Origin: Fagopyrum homotropicum
Lineage: Eukaryota > Streptophyta > Magnoliopsida > Caryophyllales > Polygonaceae
Reading direction: 5' to 3'
Assembly (NCBI GenBank): GCA_033239125.1
Contig: BSWB01000002.1
Span: 155,606,409-155,670,408, forward strand
DNA length: 64,000 nucleotides
Shown: one piece after another, positions 1 to 10,965 of the stretch
Numbering within the stretch: position 1 is the first letter of the stretch
Layout of the letters: every line of letters begins with the position of its first letter
Translations under genes and position numbers: made by a program
The notes under the pieces: model-generated
Told to the model about the DNA's origin: nothing
Databases searched by the model: none
The model's input: only the letters and a program-made list of their open reading frames with translations

Positions 1-394
1 TAGTCCAACAAGGCTTTCGGTATTGTCCAAATTCGACCTAATCGAGTAGACGGATTTTCAACCTTGTCTGTACCCGCCCGTATTTCGACGTGGCCGGTTT
101 GATCATCAAAAATTAAGACTTGAGATTGACCATAAACCTACAATAGATGTGTATTATATTTGCCGCTTAAGTCAATATAATCTTATTTTAAAGCCAATTA
201 AAAAAATTAATAGTAACATTAATACTTTGCAATCGATTTACAACATCACGTTTCTAACAGTAGAAATATGCTTGATTAAAAGAGGACGCATGTCTGAGCT
301 TGAAACTCTGTGATCGACTGATAGTGTTTTGATCTTACATTCTTACACCTTTTTGGATCATTGTCACGTGCAAAATGATTCATCTTTTTTTTTT
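1..394. other. No gene recognised
   Basis: AT-rich sequence without a supportable reading frame. Positions 1-120 have a more balanced composition and read like worn retroelement DNA, with phrases such as 'attgtccaa' that recur near 21180, but I cannot assign a family. The T-tract at 385-394 abuts the foldback element that starts at 395. Confidence 0.5.
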
Positions 395-1409
395 GGTAAA
401 TTCCGGATGATACCCTCATGGTTTGGGGTATTCCGGATTTTGTCCACCAGTTTTTTCAAGTTCGGATGGTACCCTTAAGTTTATGTTGTTTTCCCGATTT
501 TGCCCAAATTTATTACACTTTTTAAAATTCCATTAAAAACATACAAAAGAAAATAAAATTAAATTAAAAACAACTTAAAATAGAAAGAATAATTTATTTA
601 TTTTAAAAATAAAGTAAAACATTAATTTTTTTAAAAAATATATATATTATATTAATTTAAAAATAAATAAATTAGATAAATTTTAAAAAATTCAAAAATC
701 AGTGTTTTATTTATTTTAAAAATAAATAATTGAATTAGCATATTTTTAACAAAATCTAAAAACATAAGTGCTATACTTTATTTAAAAAATAAATAAAATA
801 AGGACTCTTTTAAAAAATAAAAAAAAGCACTGTTTTAATTTATTATTAAAATGAATAAATAAATTTTCTATTTTATTTATTCCTAAAACTAAAAGAAAGA
901 AATAAAGTAATAATAAAAAGTAAAAAAAATTAGAAAACTGATTTATTTAATTTAATAATAAATTAAAACAGTGATTTTTTTTAAATTTTTACAAAAATTC
1001 TTAGTTTATTTATTTTTGAAATAAAGTATAAAACTTATGTTTTTAGATTTTGTTAAAAATATGCTAATTCAATTATTTATTTTTAAAATAAATAATATCA
1101 CTGATTTTTGAATTTTTTAAAATTTATCTAATTTATTTATTTTTAAATTAGTATAATATATTTATTTTTAAAAAAGTTATTGTTTTACTTTATTTTTAAA
1201 ATAAATAAATTATTCTTTCTATTTTAAGTTGTTTTTTAATTTTAGTTTATATTCTTTTGTATATTTTTAATGGAATTTAAAAAAAGTGTAATGAATTTGG
1301 GCAAAATCCGAAAAACAACATAAACTTAAGGGTACCATCCGAACTTGAAAAAACTGGTGGGCAAAATCCGGAATACCCCAAACTACGAGGGTACCATCCG
1401 GAATTTTCC
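395..1409. mobile_element. Foldback MITE, probably Mutator-like, about 500-bp arms
   Basis: The left arm (395 to about 895) reads GGTAAATTCCGGATG..., and the reverse complement of the right arm (about 905-1409) reads GGAAAATTCCGGATG.... The arms stay closely similar, by eye above 90%, almost to the centre, so the whole 1015-bp element can fold into one hairpin. No coding capacity is seen. It sits between T-tracts (385-394 and 1410-1421), so a 9-bp target duplication of Ts is possible but cannot be proven. Subterminal phrases such as 'ggtttggggtattccgg' recur in degraded form near 11190 and 11590. The Mutator-like assignment is inferred from long TIRs and the possible 9-bp duplication. Confidence 0.8.
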
Positions 1410-1727
1410 TTTTTTTTTTTTAATCAATTCGTCCGATAAAAAATGGCTTTGAAATTATTAAAACAGTTTATCTTCGTAACTATTTTATAAAAAAAAACTA
1501 TTTTATAGTCAGGCTCTTGTATAGATATTTATTAAAAAATATTTGAAAGTTCCAATACGATATTAAAAAAAATATATAATATATATATAATTGGTTTGAT
1601 ATAAGCACAACAAATATATTTTTTATTATTTACAATAACATGAATATAATACGATTTACATAACAAACATTAATCTGATATAAATAAATATTATACTTTA
1701 TCGTAGTTAAAGAAAAAAAAAAATAAT

Positions 1728-1970
1728 TTGTTTAATTTGCAAACCTTTTAGCGATACTTGATAATCAATGTGTATAATTTAGACCAACATACTAGTTGAT
1801 CAACAACCCACCTAAAGATAATTAAGTCCATACCAGTGGATCAACGATAGTTTAGTCCATATCAATATATCAACAACCACACATACGGATAGTTTAAACC
1901 CACATACCGGTAGGTGAACGACAAATAAATCACTAGATCAGCGAATTAATTCAATATGAATAAATATTAT
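1728..1970. repeat. Dispersed repeat, copy A
   Basis: About 240 bp that match 4671-4932 in the same orientation and, partly, 4479-4640. Shared phrases are 'tttaatttgcaaacctttta', 'gatcaacgac', 'gatagttta' and 'atgaataaatattata'. No ORF, terminal repeat or target duplication was found, so the family is unknown. Confidence 0.6.
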
Positions 1971-2102
1971 ATATAATCTGACGTTGGATAATGCATTCCA
2001 TGAAATTTGATCTACCTGAGAAGTTCACTTATGTTGAATTGGCTCAAGATTTATGGAGGGAAATAACTGAACACTTTGAAATGTCTAATGCTCATTTGAT
2101 TT

Positions 2103-2140
2103 CACTACTAGAAAAAGGGTTATTAACGACGTTTTGACCT
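2103..2140 (+). mobile_element. CACTA-type transposon terminus (possible)
   Basis: The motif CACTACTAGAAAAA followed by 'gggttattaacgacg' is the usual start of plant CACTA (En/Spm) elements, and the bases just outside are 'att'. A matching right end was not identified: the closest candidate, 'tcttttttgtagta' near 3841-3853, lacks the final GTG. It may be a solitary end or a decayed element spanning roughly 2.1-3.85 kb. Confidence 0.45.
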
Positions 2141-2419
2141 CGACACTACTATAGCATCCAAGATATAAAAGACACTTATAAGTATCAAAATAGATTACAA
2201 AACGTCAATAAATAATAAAACCCACCTATTAATATTTGATAGGTGATGAAATTACTATCATACCTAAGTAGAATTAGCATGTTATTAGAGTCTAATGGTT
2301 GTTTGTTGTTGCTATTATGTAAATCCAAGGAAGTTCACAATGAAAAATATATAAGGATTTAGCAACACGTGGAAGATAAAGAAGATCAATAAAAACAACC
2401 AAGCCGACATTAATTATTT

Positions 2420-2800
2420 CGCTCAGCCGCCCCCGCGGCCGTATGTCACCGCCCCCGCGGTGACCGGCGCACTCAACGTCGCACCCTGCGCCCCTACCAA
2501 CCGCTCGGAAGACCCTTGTCACCGCCCCCGCAACATACTCGACCCGCCCCCGCAGTGACACCATCTGAAGAGGTCAGCGCCCCTGCGCCTCTTGCTTGCT
2601 AACCTGAGGAGCCCAAACGAAAGTGTCACCGCCCCCGCGGTGACACTAGGCAGCACCTACGGATTGACGACAAAAACATCAGAAGATCAAGCGTCAGACC
2701 CAGAGCATTAAAGACGCCGCCCCTGCGGCTAAGTTGAAGATGGAGCATTTTGCACTAAACCGCCCCCGCGGCTCCCAGATTCGCATCCGCGGTTGTGTAA
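2420..2800. repeat. GC-rich island with repeated CCGCCCCCGCGG motif
   Basis: In an otherwise AT-rich neighbourhood, about nine irregularly spaced copies of CCGCCCC(C/T)GC(G/A) occur, several extended to CACCGCCCCCGCGGTGAC, which is self-complementary. Reading frames here are by-products of composition. The island ends about 100 bp before a good TATA box (2897-2906), so it may be the upstream regulatory part of an LTR or a transposon subterminal region. Confidence 0.6.
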
Positions 2801-2896
2801 CAAACAACATTACTTTGCATGTTTAAACCCCACCTTTATGGCCATTAAGGTGACGTTTTAGACAACCCATTTACTCTCATTTAGTGTACTTTCTAG

Positions 2897-2906
2897 TATA
2901 AATAGA
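2897..2906 (+). promoter_or_regulatory. TATA box of an LTR-like or transposon promoter
   Basis: TATAAATAGA lies downstream of the GC-rich repeat island and is followed by a pyrimidine-rich, leader-like stretch ('cctctctttgtcatttgtcttcttt', given here only in part as CCTCTCTTTGTC), but no ORF follows. This arrangement resembles U3-TATA-R of an LTR, yet no primer-binding site or second LTR was found. Confidence 0.35.
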
Positions 2907-2929
2907 GGTCTTATGCTGGTGTTAAAATC

Positions 2930-3386
2930 ACCTCATTTTTCCACAAAAACCTCTCTTTGTCATTTGTCTTCTTTGTATGGAGTGTTAAGTCTCCTTGCTA
3001 CATTGGATTGATTGAAGCTTCATATAAGTTGGTTGTAAGTCGTTTTTATTAGAAGTTTTATTTAGTATACATTTGTGTTATATTTCTTGTATTTAACTTT
3101 GTTTGTATGATTGTTTTCCACTTAGTTTGATCACCTAAGTTGTCTAAATTACATGCAAAAGGCTAAGGTTAATTGGTTTCAGATTCGGGTCATTAACCTA
3201 ATAGCAAACACTTTAGGTATTAACGAGCTGTGAATATCTAAATGTAAAAGTAATATAGCTACTTAATAAGATTAACGAGTTGTTTATCTTTTATATATCT
3301 CTTTATCTTTGGTTGAATGCTAACTTATTGTTTGGTCTTGTAGGTTTATGGATTAACAACTTGTTAAGTTATATTAATGTTGGTTG

Positions 3387-3430
<44 letters not shown>

Positions 3431-5250
3431 CAAGATGAGAACATAAGTTGAATACTTTTAAAAAGAACCAACCAAGTTATATGCAAGTGAATATCTAACA
3501 TAGTGTAGTGTTTGTTCCATTATTATTGTCACCATCTTTCCTTCATTTAGATGTTTTTGTCTTGTCACATTCTACAATCCAAACCCCCCTTGTTACTAAT
3601 AATTTATAATCAAATCTAAATTGCGCTTTAATCACACTCACTCTCTTGGTTTTGACCGTTGCTTAATCACTATACTCATGTTTGTATTAAGTTAGGAATT
3701 CACTTTGACAAGTTTAAAAACAACGACAATAGGATTTAACCCTTGTCTGTATTATAATAAATAAATTTAAAACACATAAACAAAAATAAAATAATCGATT
3801 TTCATTATTTCAAAAAACAAAACTTAAATCCGCCTCTTTCTTTTTTGTAGTACATTAAACCCGACTTTTTTTGCGGAAAGACTAAACCTGCCTCTTTTTC
3901 ATTTTTTATTTTTTTTTCCTCCTTAGTTAAACATTAACTCTCTCCATACTTACCGTTGGTCTCTGTCACCACACATCGATTCATGCACCTCAAACCCCAA
4001 CCTAACATTGCTCTCTTAGCCATTCATCATTCTCGTAGTCATTCACCAAACCCTCCTTCCTTTGTCCCAACTTCTTGGTTCAACAAGTTCCCCTTTTAAG
4101 TAATTTTCCACCGATTCACATAATTTCACCGCCCATAATCGTCATTGAATTGTATAATTCGTTGATGGAAGTCGAACGCATAACATAAGTGAGAAAATTG
4201 TTCTCAGAATGAGGAACGTAACGATGAGGAGATTGAGGAAGAGATGGTAAGGAAGGAGTTTGGGGATGGTACTTAATTCATGAGAATGATGTATATTAAT
4301 TTAACGCGGGACAAGAATGTGGATGATAATTACTATTGTTCTAGGTTAGATGAGTTTATGACTGAATTTAACACCATATCTTTGAGGTTTTAAAAAATAT
4401 ATTAGGTTTAGATTCACATAGGAGTAGGTCAACGACTCATATATATTATGTTATTGTTCGGGTCATATTATATATGATTGTTTAATTTACAAACCTTTTA
4501 TTTATATAAGTTTATTTATACAAGTTCTCAAAATGTTAGTTTAATTTGATAATCGATGTGGGATAATTTAAACCAACATATCAATAGGTCAACGACCTAC
4601 ATAATATATATTAATCCAATATGAATAAATATTATACTTGATCTTAGCCAAAATGTCAAGAAATGTATGGTTATTTAATCTACAAACATTTTATTTATAC
4701 AAGTTCTCAAAAAAAGTTAGTCTTGCTTGATAATCGATGTGGATAATTTAGACTAATATACTAGTAGATCAACGACTCACCTAGAGATAGTTTAGTACAT
4801 AATAGTAGATCAACGATAATTTAGCTCATACCAATACATCAGCAACCACATAGGATAGTTTAAACTCACGTACTAGTAGGACAACAACAAACAAACCACT
4901 AAATCAACGAATTAATCCGAATAAATAGTATACTACATCTTTACCGGTGCGGGTAAAATAACCCAATGATTGAGTTTAAAAATATCGTGGATAACAAATG
5001 ATTTTTAGAATAGTAATGAGAAAAAAAAAATTTATTATGTTTTAATAAAAAATAAAAATTTACGTAATTCTTTCTTTTTACCAGAATCAAATTTTTTAAG
5101 TTTATGTTTTCGTTAAAATAAATTTTATAGTTTATTTATAATTTAGTAAAACAAATATTGTGAAAAATATGAATTCGTCATTACAACGTCTGCTTTTAAT
5201 AAAGGTATATAATTATATTTCTATTTTATTTTTGCAATTTTAATTATTCA
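2930..5250. other. Non-genic; microsatellite at 3391-3428 and repeat copies C and B
   Basis: No gene is visible. 3391-3428 is a (TA)n microsatellite. 4479-4640 and 4671-4932 are further copies of the dispersed repeat seen at 1728-1970; 4671-4932 is the fuller one. The remainder is AT-rich sequence with frequent stops in all frames. Confidence 0.6.
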
Positions 5251-5499
5251 AATTTAAATAGGAGAATTTGACATACTAGGCCTTTTTGAGTAAAAAAATA
5301 TACCCCAAATTTTTTACCACTTTTATTTAATAGTAGGTAAAAAATATTAACCCTTCTATTTAGAAAGAAAGAATAAATGATGTGTGTTATTTGTTATATA
5401 AGTATAAGTTTTAATTTTTAATTATTGAATTTGTTTTCTTTTATTATTTTTCTTGCCTTTTTTTTATTTATTTTTTATTTTATTTTTTATTTTTATACC

Positions 5500-5735
5500 G
5501 GAATTTCTCATACCAAAAATTTCATACCAGAAATTATCATACGAAAAGTTCATACTAGAATTTGTCATACCAGAATTTTGCCATACCAGAATTTTTTCAT
5601 ATACCAGAATTACCATAATTTTCTCACATACTAGAATTTTTTCACATACCAGAAATTTTCTTACCAGATTTTTTTTTAATATTTTTTTAATCATTTTTTA
5701 ATTTTTTTAAATTTCTGGTATGAGTTTTTCCTACC
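5500..5735. repeat. CATACCAGAAATT-type minisatellite
   Basis: Ten or more degenerate copies of a 12-15 bp unit, 'cataccagaaatt' and variants ('cataccagaatttt', 'catactagaattt'), lie head to tail. The same unit occurs at 9190-9440, 28680-28870 and, in reverse complement, 29170-29490, each time inside a member of the same Mutator-like MITE family. The ORFs called here on both strands are products of the repeat. Confidence 0.85.
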
Positions 5736-5944
5736 AGAAAAAAAAATGGATTACATTCGTTGACAATAGAAAAACTGAAATGTAAGGATATCAAAGTGTA
5801 TGCTAAATGAAGTAGTAGTAAGCTGTAATGTTAAAAGCATTTTTCACAAAAACAAAGAAGTCAGTGTCATCACATGCCTTGTAATGAAAAATATCAAGAG
5901 GAGGCCTACTGAATACCATAACTGAAAACAAATAATAAAAAAAA

Positions 5945-6780
5945 GTGTTTGGTCCCAGAAGTGAACGACTCCGTCCGATGATCCGCAGTATACCATTGTA
6001 GTTGTTGGATCCACTGCCAGGGTTGTTACTGCGCATTCCTGCTTTAGTAATGTCTACGAGAAGAAGTTGTTTGGTCCCTTTTCCCTGCACAATCGAGGTG
6101 CATATTTCTCAATTTTGAAGGGAAAATAAATTGCATTTTTTTTACAAGTTTTCATACCTGCATTTCTCTCCTCCACAACGGTGCCATCAACTGAGCCGGT
6201 AAACACCAATCCATCAAAACCCGAGATGACGGCGTTCACGGCATCGTTGAAATTGGAGACCTTCCATTCCTTGACAGTCCGATCCCACGATGATGAATAC
6301 AAAATGCTCTCGTCTTCACTCAAGCTCAACGACGAAATAACATCAAAATGCCCTATCCAGGGCGTCCCAATCTGGCGATGGAACCAGTGGTGGACAGCGG
6401 CCAGGGCAAAATAGATTGGGGCGAAAGGCGACAGCAGTGAGGAAGCCTCTTCTTGGCGGCGGCGGATGCAGCGTCGTCGGTGGATTGGGGGTGACGACGA
6501 AGTATGAGAGAGGGGAAAGGGGAAAGAGATGACGGAATACTGTCCTCATCAGCATCATCACCTGAACAAAACGCCAATGATGAACAAGAAGAATCCATTG
6601 AAGATAGACAAAACACAGGAGAACCCGAAGAATGCACAGAAGAGTATCCGGTCAACTCATCATCTTCCGAGACTACGGATCTAGTAGTCCCATCGAAGGC
6701 TGAAGTACGAGAAGAAGCTTCATCGTGGAAGATCTGTAGAAAAAGAAGCAGTTTTGGTTAGAAGAAGAGAGGGGAGCGGC
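5945..6780 (-). pseudogene. Captured WD40-repeat gene fragment (JINGUBANG-like), broken
   Basis: Read on the - strand, 6160-6340 encodes WD-repeat sequence with the motifs SLSEDESILYSSSWDRTVKEW, written here in part as ILYSSSWDRTVKEW, and AVISGFDGLVFTGSVDGTV. After a plausible intron (CAG|GTATGA at 6157 down to TGTGCAG ending at 6085, about 73 bp) come QGKGTKQLLLVDI and, one frame over, AVTTLAVDPTTTMVYCGSSD followed by GVVHFWDQ. These match the layout of plant seven-bladed WD40 proteins of the JINGUBANG type. The upstream part (6360-6780) is serine-rich and could be the N-terminal region. The frameshift, missing blades and lack of an end show that it is not functional. The retained intron implies capture of genomic DNA rather than cDNA. 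No database comparison was possible. Confidence 0.7.
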
Positions 6781-6848
6781 GCTGAAGAGAAGAGTTAGGG
6801 TTAGAAGAAGGGATGAACGGTTAAAAAAAACGGGGTACATTTATTTAA

Positions 6849-7684
6849 GAGAAAACTACATAAAACCACCCTTAATAATCACTTTTTTCCAATAAACCAC
6901 CCTTTATAAAAAAATTAGCATAAAACCACCCTTAATGTTCAACTATTTGCAGTAAACCACCCCTTATAATTTTTTGGCATAAAGCCACCCTTAATTTTTA
7001 AATTTTTGCAATTAAACACCCATACTAATTAAAACTACTTCAAATAATTTAAAATTGAAGCATAGACATAATAAATTTTCATTATTAATATCATAGATGA
7101 TTTCAATATGTTTGATTAAGTATTACAATTTATACTAGAAAAATAAAAAATAAAACATATTTTATTACCCATAAACAATACATAAGCCAAAATACTTTTG
7201 TGTTATGCACAAAATTAAACGTTGTGTTTTTAAAGATATAGCTTATTAAAAATATGTTTTTTAATTTAGGCTTGAAAATATGAAATAGTATATAAATTAC
7301 TGAATATAAAATTTCTATAGTTTTTTTTTATGTTTTGTACATGGGTAATAAAAATTGTATAATTTTTTTGATTATTTTTCAAGTTTAAATTGTGATACTA
7401 ACCAAATTACAATATTTAATCAAACTATAGAAATTAATGTGATATTAATAATAAAATTTACTTTGTCAATGCTTCAATTTTAAATTATTTTAAGTAATTT
7501 AAATTAGTATGGGTGGTTAATTGCAAACTTTTAGAAATTAAGGGTGGTTTTATGCCAAAAAAATTATTAGGGGTGGTTTACTGCAAATAGTTGAACATTA
7601 AGGGTGGTTTTGTGCTAAAACTTTTATAAGGGGTGGTTTATTGCAAAAGAGTGATTATTAAGGGTGGTTTTATGCAGTTTTCTC
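6849..7684. mobile_element. Nested long-TIR MITE with 9-bp duplication
   Basis: An exact 9-bp duplication TTTATTTAA (6840-6848 and 7685-7693) flanks an 836-bp foldback element. The left end is GAGAAAACTACATAAAACC and the reverse complement of the right end is GAGAAAACTGCATAAAACC. The arms remain alike for about 200 bp or more and contain repeated 'aaaccacccttaat' phrases. It is inserted in the Mutator-like element 5260-7759, so it is the younger of the two. It is non-coding. Confidence 0.9.
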
Positions 7685-7768
7685 TTTATTTAAAGAAAAA
7701 ATAGAAAAGCCTAGTTACTAAACTATAAACTCAAAAAAGCCTAGTTTCCAAATTAACCCAATTTAAAT

Positions 7769-8804
7769 TGATGTCGGATGTTATAAGACAAAATAACGAG
7801 ATATATAATATTGCATTTTAGAAATAGCTTTACAAGGGAAGAATTATTTGTTTCTACTAACTTATAAATTGCCGTTTTTATTAATTAAATTAGTTAATCA
7901 AGTCATCCTTCCATAAACATAAAACCAAAAAATGTATTACTTTTTTCTAGAAATTTATAACAAAATACTTATAAAAAAAAAACTCATACAAAAGAAGACA
8001 ATTGAATTTTAAGAAATACAGCTGTATCTATTAGTATATAATTTAGTTGAGTATATTTTAAAATATTGAGCTGATATCCCACGTTATGGGAAAAATTTTT
8101 ATAAAAAAAAAAAGAATATATGAAAGAAATTTGAATGAAGAGGTGGTTTGGGTACTTGGGAGTCGGGGTAGGTAAGTAACACGTTGTTTGTCCAATTGTC
8201 CCCATCCTTCAATGGTAGGTAACCCTTCCACTAATTACGGAGTATAATCTCACATTAATTATCCTTCTTTTTTAATTAAGATTTTTTACTTATATGTCCT
8301 ACCTATCAAGTAAATAACATATGTACTATAGGTCTATAGGGCACATCGACGGCGCAAGACTAGTGGAGTCGGAAGCCGTTGGCGTAGATGGCGGGATGAG
8401 CAGAGATTACGGTTGCGGAGATTGATAGTGTAGGAGTTTCACCTATGACGGCGGTCTCGGGCTCTGCTTGTCTTGCGCAGTCGGCCTACGACTTCGCTTG
8501 TCTTGCGTTATCGGCCTACCACTTTCCTCGGCAACTGATGAATCGAGCGCCGTGTATCTATCTTTTTGGTTACTGCATCATTTGTTTCCTTCCTAATAGA
8601 CCCGTACAAATCATTGACTCTGGTCATGTTTGCCCGATCTTTTGAAGGTAAGTTCTAAGACTTGTCAAGACTCGATTATTCAGAGCAAGTATGTTTAACA
8701 CGGTATGAATCAAGAATAATCTACGCTTTGTGACTGAAGTAATCACCTATCTATTTGCAATACTGGGGAACTAAGAGTAGGAATCAAGGAGATAAAAAGA
8801 GAAT
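7769..8804. other. Non-genic stretch
   Basis: No gene supported. Around 8455-8525 a 31-bp unit beginning 'tctgcttgtcttgcg' is present twice in tandem within a somewhat GC-richer patch (8340-8650). The 66-residue ORF there (8445-8645) has no recognisable domain and is probably chance. Confidence 0.5.
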
Positions 8805-9665
8805 GGACAAATTGGACAACTAGGCCTTTTAACAATATTACTTTATGAAGAGTACCCATAGCAACACATTTAATAAATATAACCCTAAATTTTTTAGGCA
8901 TCAAGTTTATATTCTATCTCTCCATATTTGGGTAATTCTTCTCTCATGACAACTATGATCAAAATGGAAACAAAATATCTTGAAAACACTCAATTTGTAC
9001 TCTCTCTATAATCTTTCACGCACAATCCTCCAAATTGCGAGTATCAAGAAATCGTCATCTTCGTCTCTATTAAGATCCGACATACCGAGAAATCGTCATC
9101 CCTGCTTTGATTATGAGTTTCGATTCAGTTATGCATATTATGTAATGTTCTTCTTCCTATGATTGTGAAAACATACTAGAAATATATATATCAATGTACA
9201 CATCAACATTCCATATCTGAAAATCATATCAAAACCTCATATCAAACTCATACCAAAATCTATATCAGAGCTCATACCAGAAACTCATATCAATATATAC
9301 AAGAAACACTTCAACAAAGCATACCAGAGATCCATATCAAACTCATACCAGACTCATACCAAATCCATTTCAGACTCATACCAGAAATTCATACCAGAAA
9401 CTATATCAGAAACTCATATCAGGAACCATACCAGAAACTCAAATTTCTACTCCCTCTCTCCATATTTGTCTATTTCTTCTCTCTCAAGACAATTACGATA
9501 AAAAAAAATAACAACATAATATCTTGGAAACACTAATTTGTACTATTTTTCCCTATAATCTCTCCATATCTTTTTTGTATAGAGTGGGTTGAAATCCAAC
9601 TAAAAATTAGAGGGGTTTACAAAACAAAAGCCTGTAAAAAAGAGTATACTTCACCCAATTCTTTT
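8805..9665. mobile_element. Mutator-like MITE of the 5260/28438 family
   Basis: The left end, GGACAAATTGGACAACTAGG followed by CC, matches the terminus of the element at 5260. The reverse complement of the right end begins AAAAGAATTGGGTGAAG and reaches a similar 'GGCTTTTGTTTTGTAAACCCC' region (in part GGCTTTTG...AACCCC). The flanks AAAGAGAAT (8796-8804) and AAAAAGAAT (9666-9674) agree at 8 of 9 positions, as expected of an older duplication. The interior holds the CATACCAGAAACT-type minisatellite (about 9190-9440). Confidence 0.7.
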
Positions 9666-9993
9666 AAAAAGAATTTTAAACGAAGGGATTTAGAGATGAC
9701 AATCTTGTGTACCTAAAAACTACAAGGAACAAACAAATTAACTAAACCTTAATCGACTAAATGAAAAAGGAAAGAAGCAAACTTCATTCATGATCGAAAA
9801 TACTAGAACATCCAACCCTTAAACTTTCTACCAAAACCGTCGCCTATAATGATAGTAAAATTAAAAGGAAGTATGACCAATTCAATCTTTGATAATGCAC
9901 AACTGTAATCGCAAACATGAATAGTAAAAACAAAAGGAAACGAGAGAATGATGCAATGTCGGATTCAATTTTAATTGATTAAATCAATGATTA

Positions 9994-10362
9994 GGGGGTA
10001 TTCAATTAAGAGTTTATATGCATTTTTTGGAGTTTAAAAATTCATGGGTATTGAATATAGATTTTTAAAAGTCCATATAAATATTTAAGTATTCAATTAT
10101 GATTTAAAATTTTCTATAAAATTCCTATGGTATTTATAAATTTGTGGATTTTAAAAGAATCTATTATTTCATTAATTTTGTAGGATTTTTCATTACTTTT
10201 ATACATACCTAAAACTCCATAGAAATCTTCCCCCAACACATCAGATTTCCACATAATCTGTATTGACTCTATATAGAATTAAAATATCCCACAAAATTTG
10301 CAAATTCTATGATTATTAAGAATCAGTCAAAATTTTTAAGAGTCTGGATTGAATACACCCCC
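9994..10362. mobile_element. Tourist-like (PIF/Harbinger) MITE
   Basis: A 369-bp element flanked by TTA (9991-9993 and 10363-10365). The left end is GGGGGTATTCAATTAAGAG and the reverse complement of the right end is GGGGGTGTATTCAATCC. TTA/TAA duplications and the G-rich start are typical of Tourist MITEs. It is non-coding. Confidence 0.8.
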
Positions 10363-10965
10363 TTAAGTTGAAGACTCGAACAAGAACACAACCCACAATT
10401 GGATGGTTAGGGTTCGGCGGCACAAGTGCACAACACAACATTTATAGAAAAATAATGCCGAATTTTATTAATTAGTTGGTTAATCGAATAGTATTGACAA
10501 TTTGTTGCACAATATATTCAATCTCCAAGCTATTTCAAAATAATGAAACATGAGATCTATTTAAAGGATAAGAGCATGTCATAACTAACTCTTAAGATAA
10601 TTAAAAAAAAAGACTTAAAGATAAAGAAAATATAAAATAGTGAAAATATAAACTTTTAACTCGACTAACTAATTTATCTAACAAATAAGCATGTATCCAA
10701 TAATTTTTTGAGAGCAAGTATCAAAGTGAGGTGTGTATATGTAGACGTTGGGGTGTGTGGATCCTCTTTCGAAGGGTTTGGATTGGGTTTCATTTATCTG
10801 ATGGAGAATAGGAGTGAATCCATAGAAAAAAAATATAGTCCAAACTTCTTAAAATTTCTTGGGTTATTTTAAGGATTTGATCATTCAGATTATAAATAAA
10901 TAATAATAAAAATGTTATTAGTTCTAAGTTCGAAAACTTCATTAAGTGACTTCTTTTGGTAGGTT

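Larger units (their letters stand above)
5260..7759. mobile_element. Mutator-like element carrying a gene fragment (Pack-MULE type)
   Basis: An exact 9-bp direct repeat AATTTAAAT flanks the element (5251-5259 and 7760-7768). The left end reads AGGAGAATTTGACATACTAG, and the reverse complement of the right end reads GGGTTAATTTGGAAACTAGG. Both continue into GGCxTTTTTGAG and, further in, a 'gtacccc' motif. A 9-bp duplication is the hallmark of Mutator-superfamily insertions. Inside lie a CATACCAGAAATT-type minisatellite (about 5500-5735), a broken WD40 gene segment (about 5945-6780, - strand) and a nested MITE (6849-7684). No transposase is present, so it is non-autonomous. Confidence 0.85.

Noticed and set aside
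2292..2564. 90-codon ORF on the - strand in the GC-rich island
   Set aside because: It is an effect of the repeated CCGCCCCCGCGG motif, with no domain and no gene-like context.
5425..5701. Overlapping ORFs on both strands
   Set aside because: They translate the CATACCAGAAATT minisatellite in different frames (repeated 'IPEF', 'HTRI').
5500..9440. CRISPR-like spaced repeats
   Set aside because: The units are contiguous and degenerate without unique spacers, and the genome is a plant's; this is a minisatellite.
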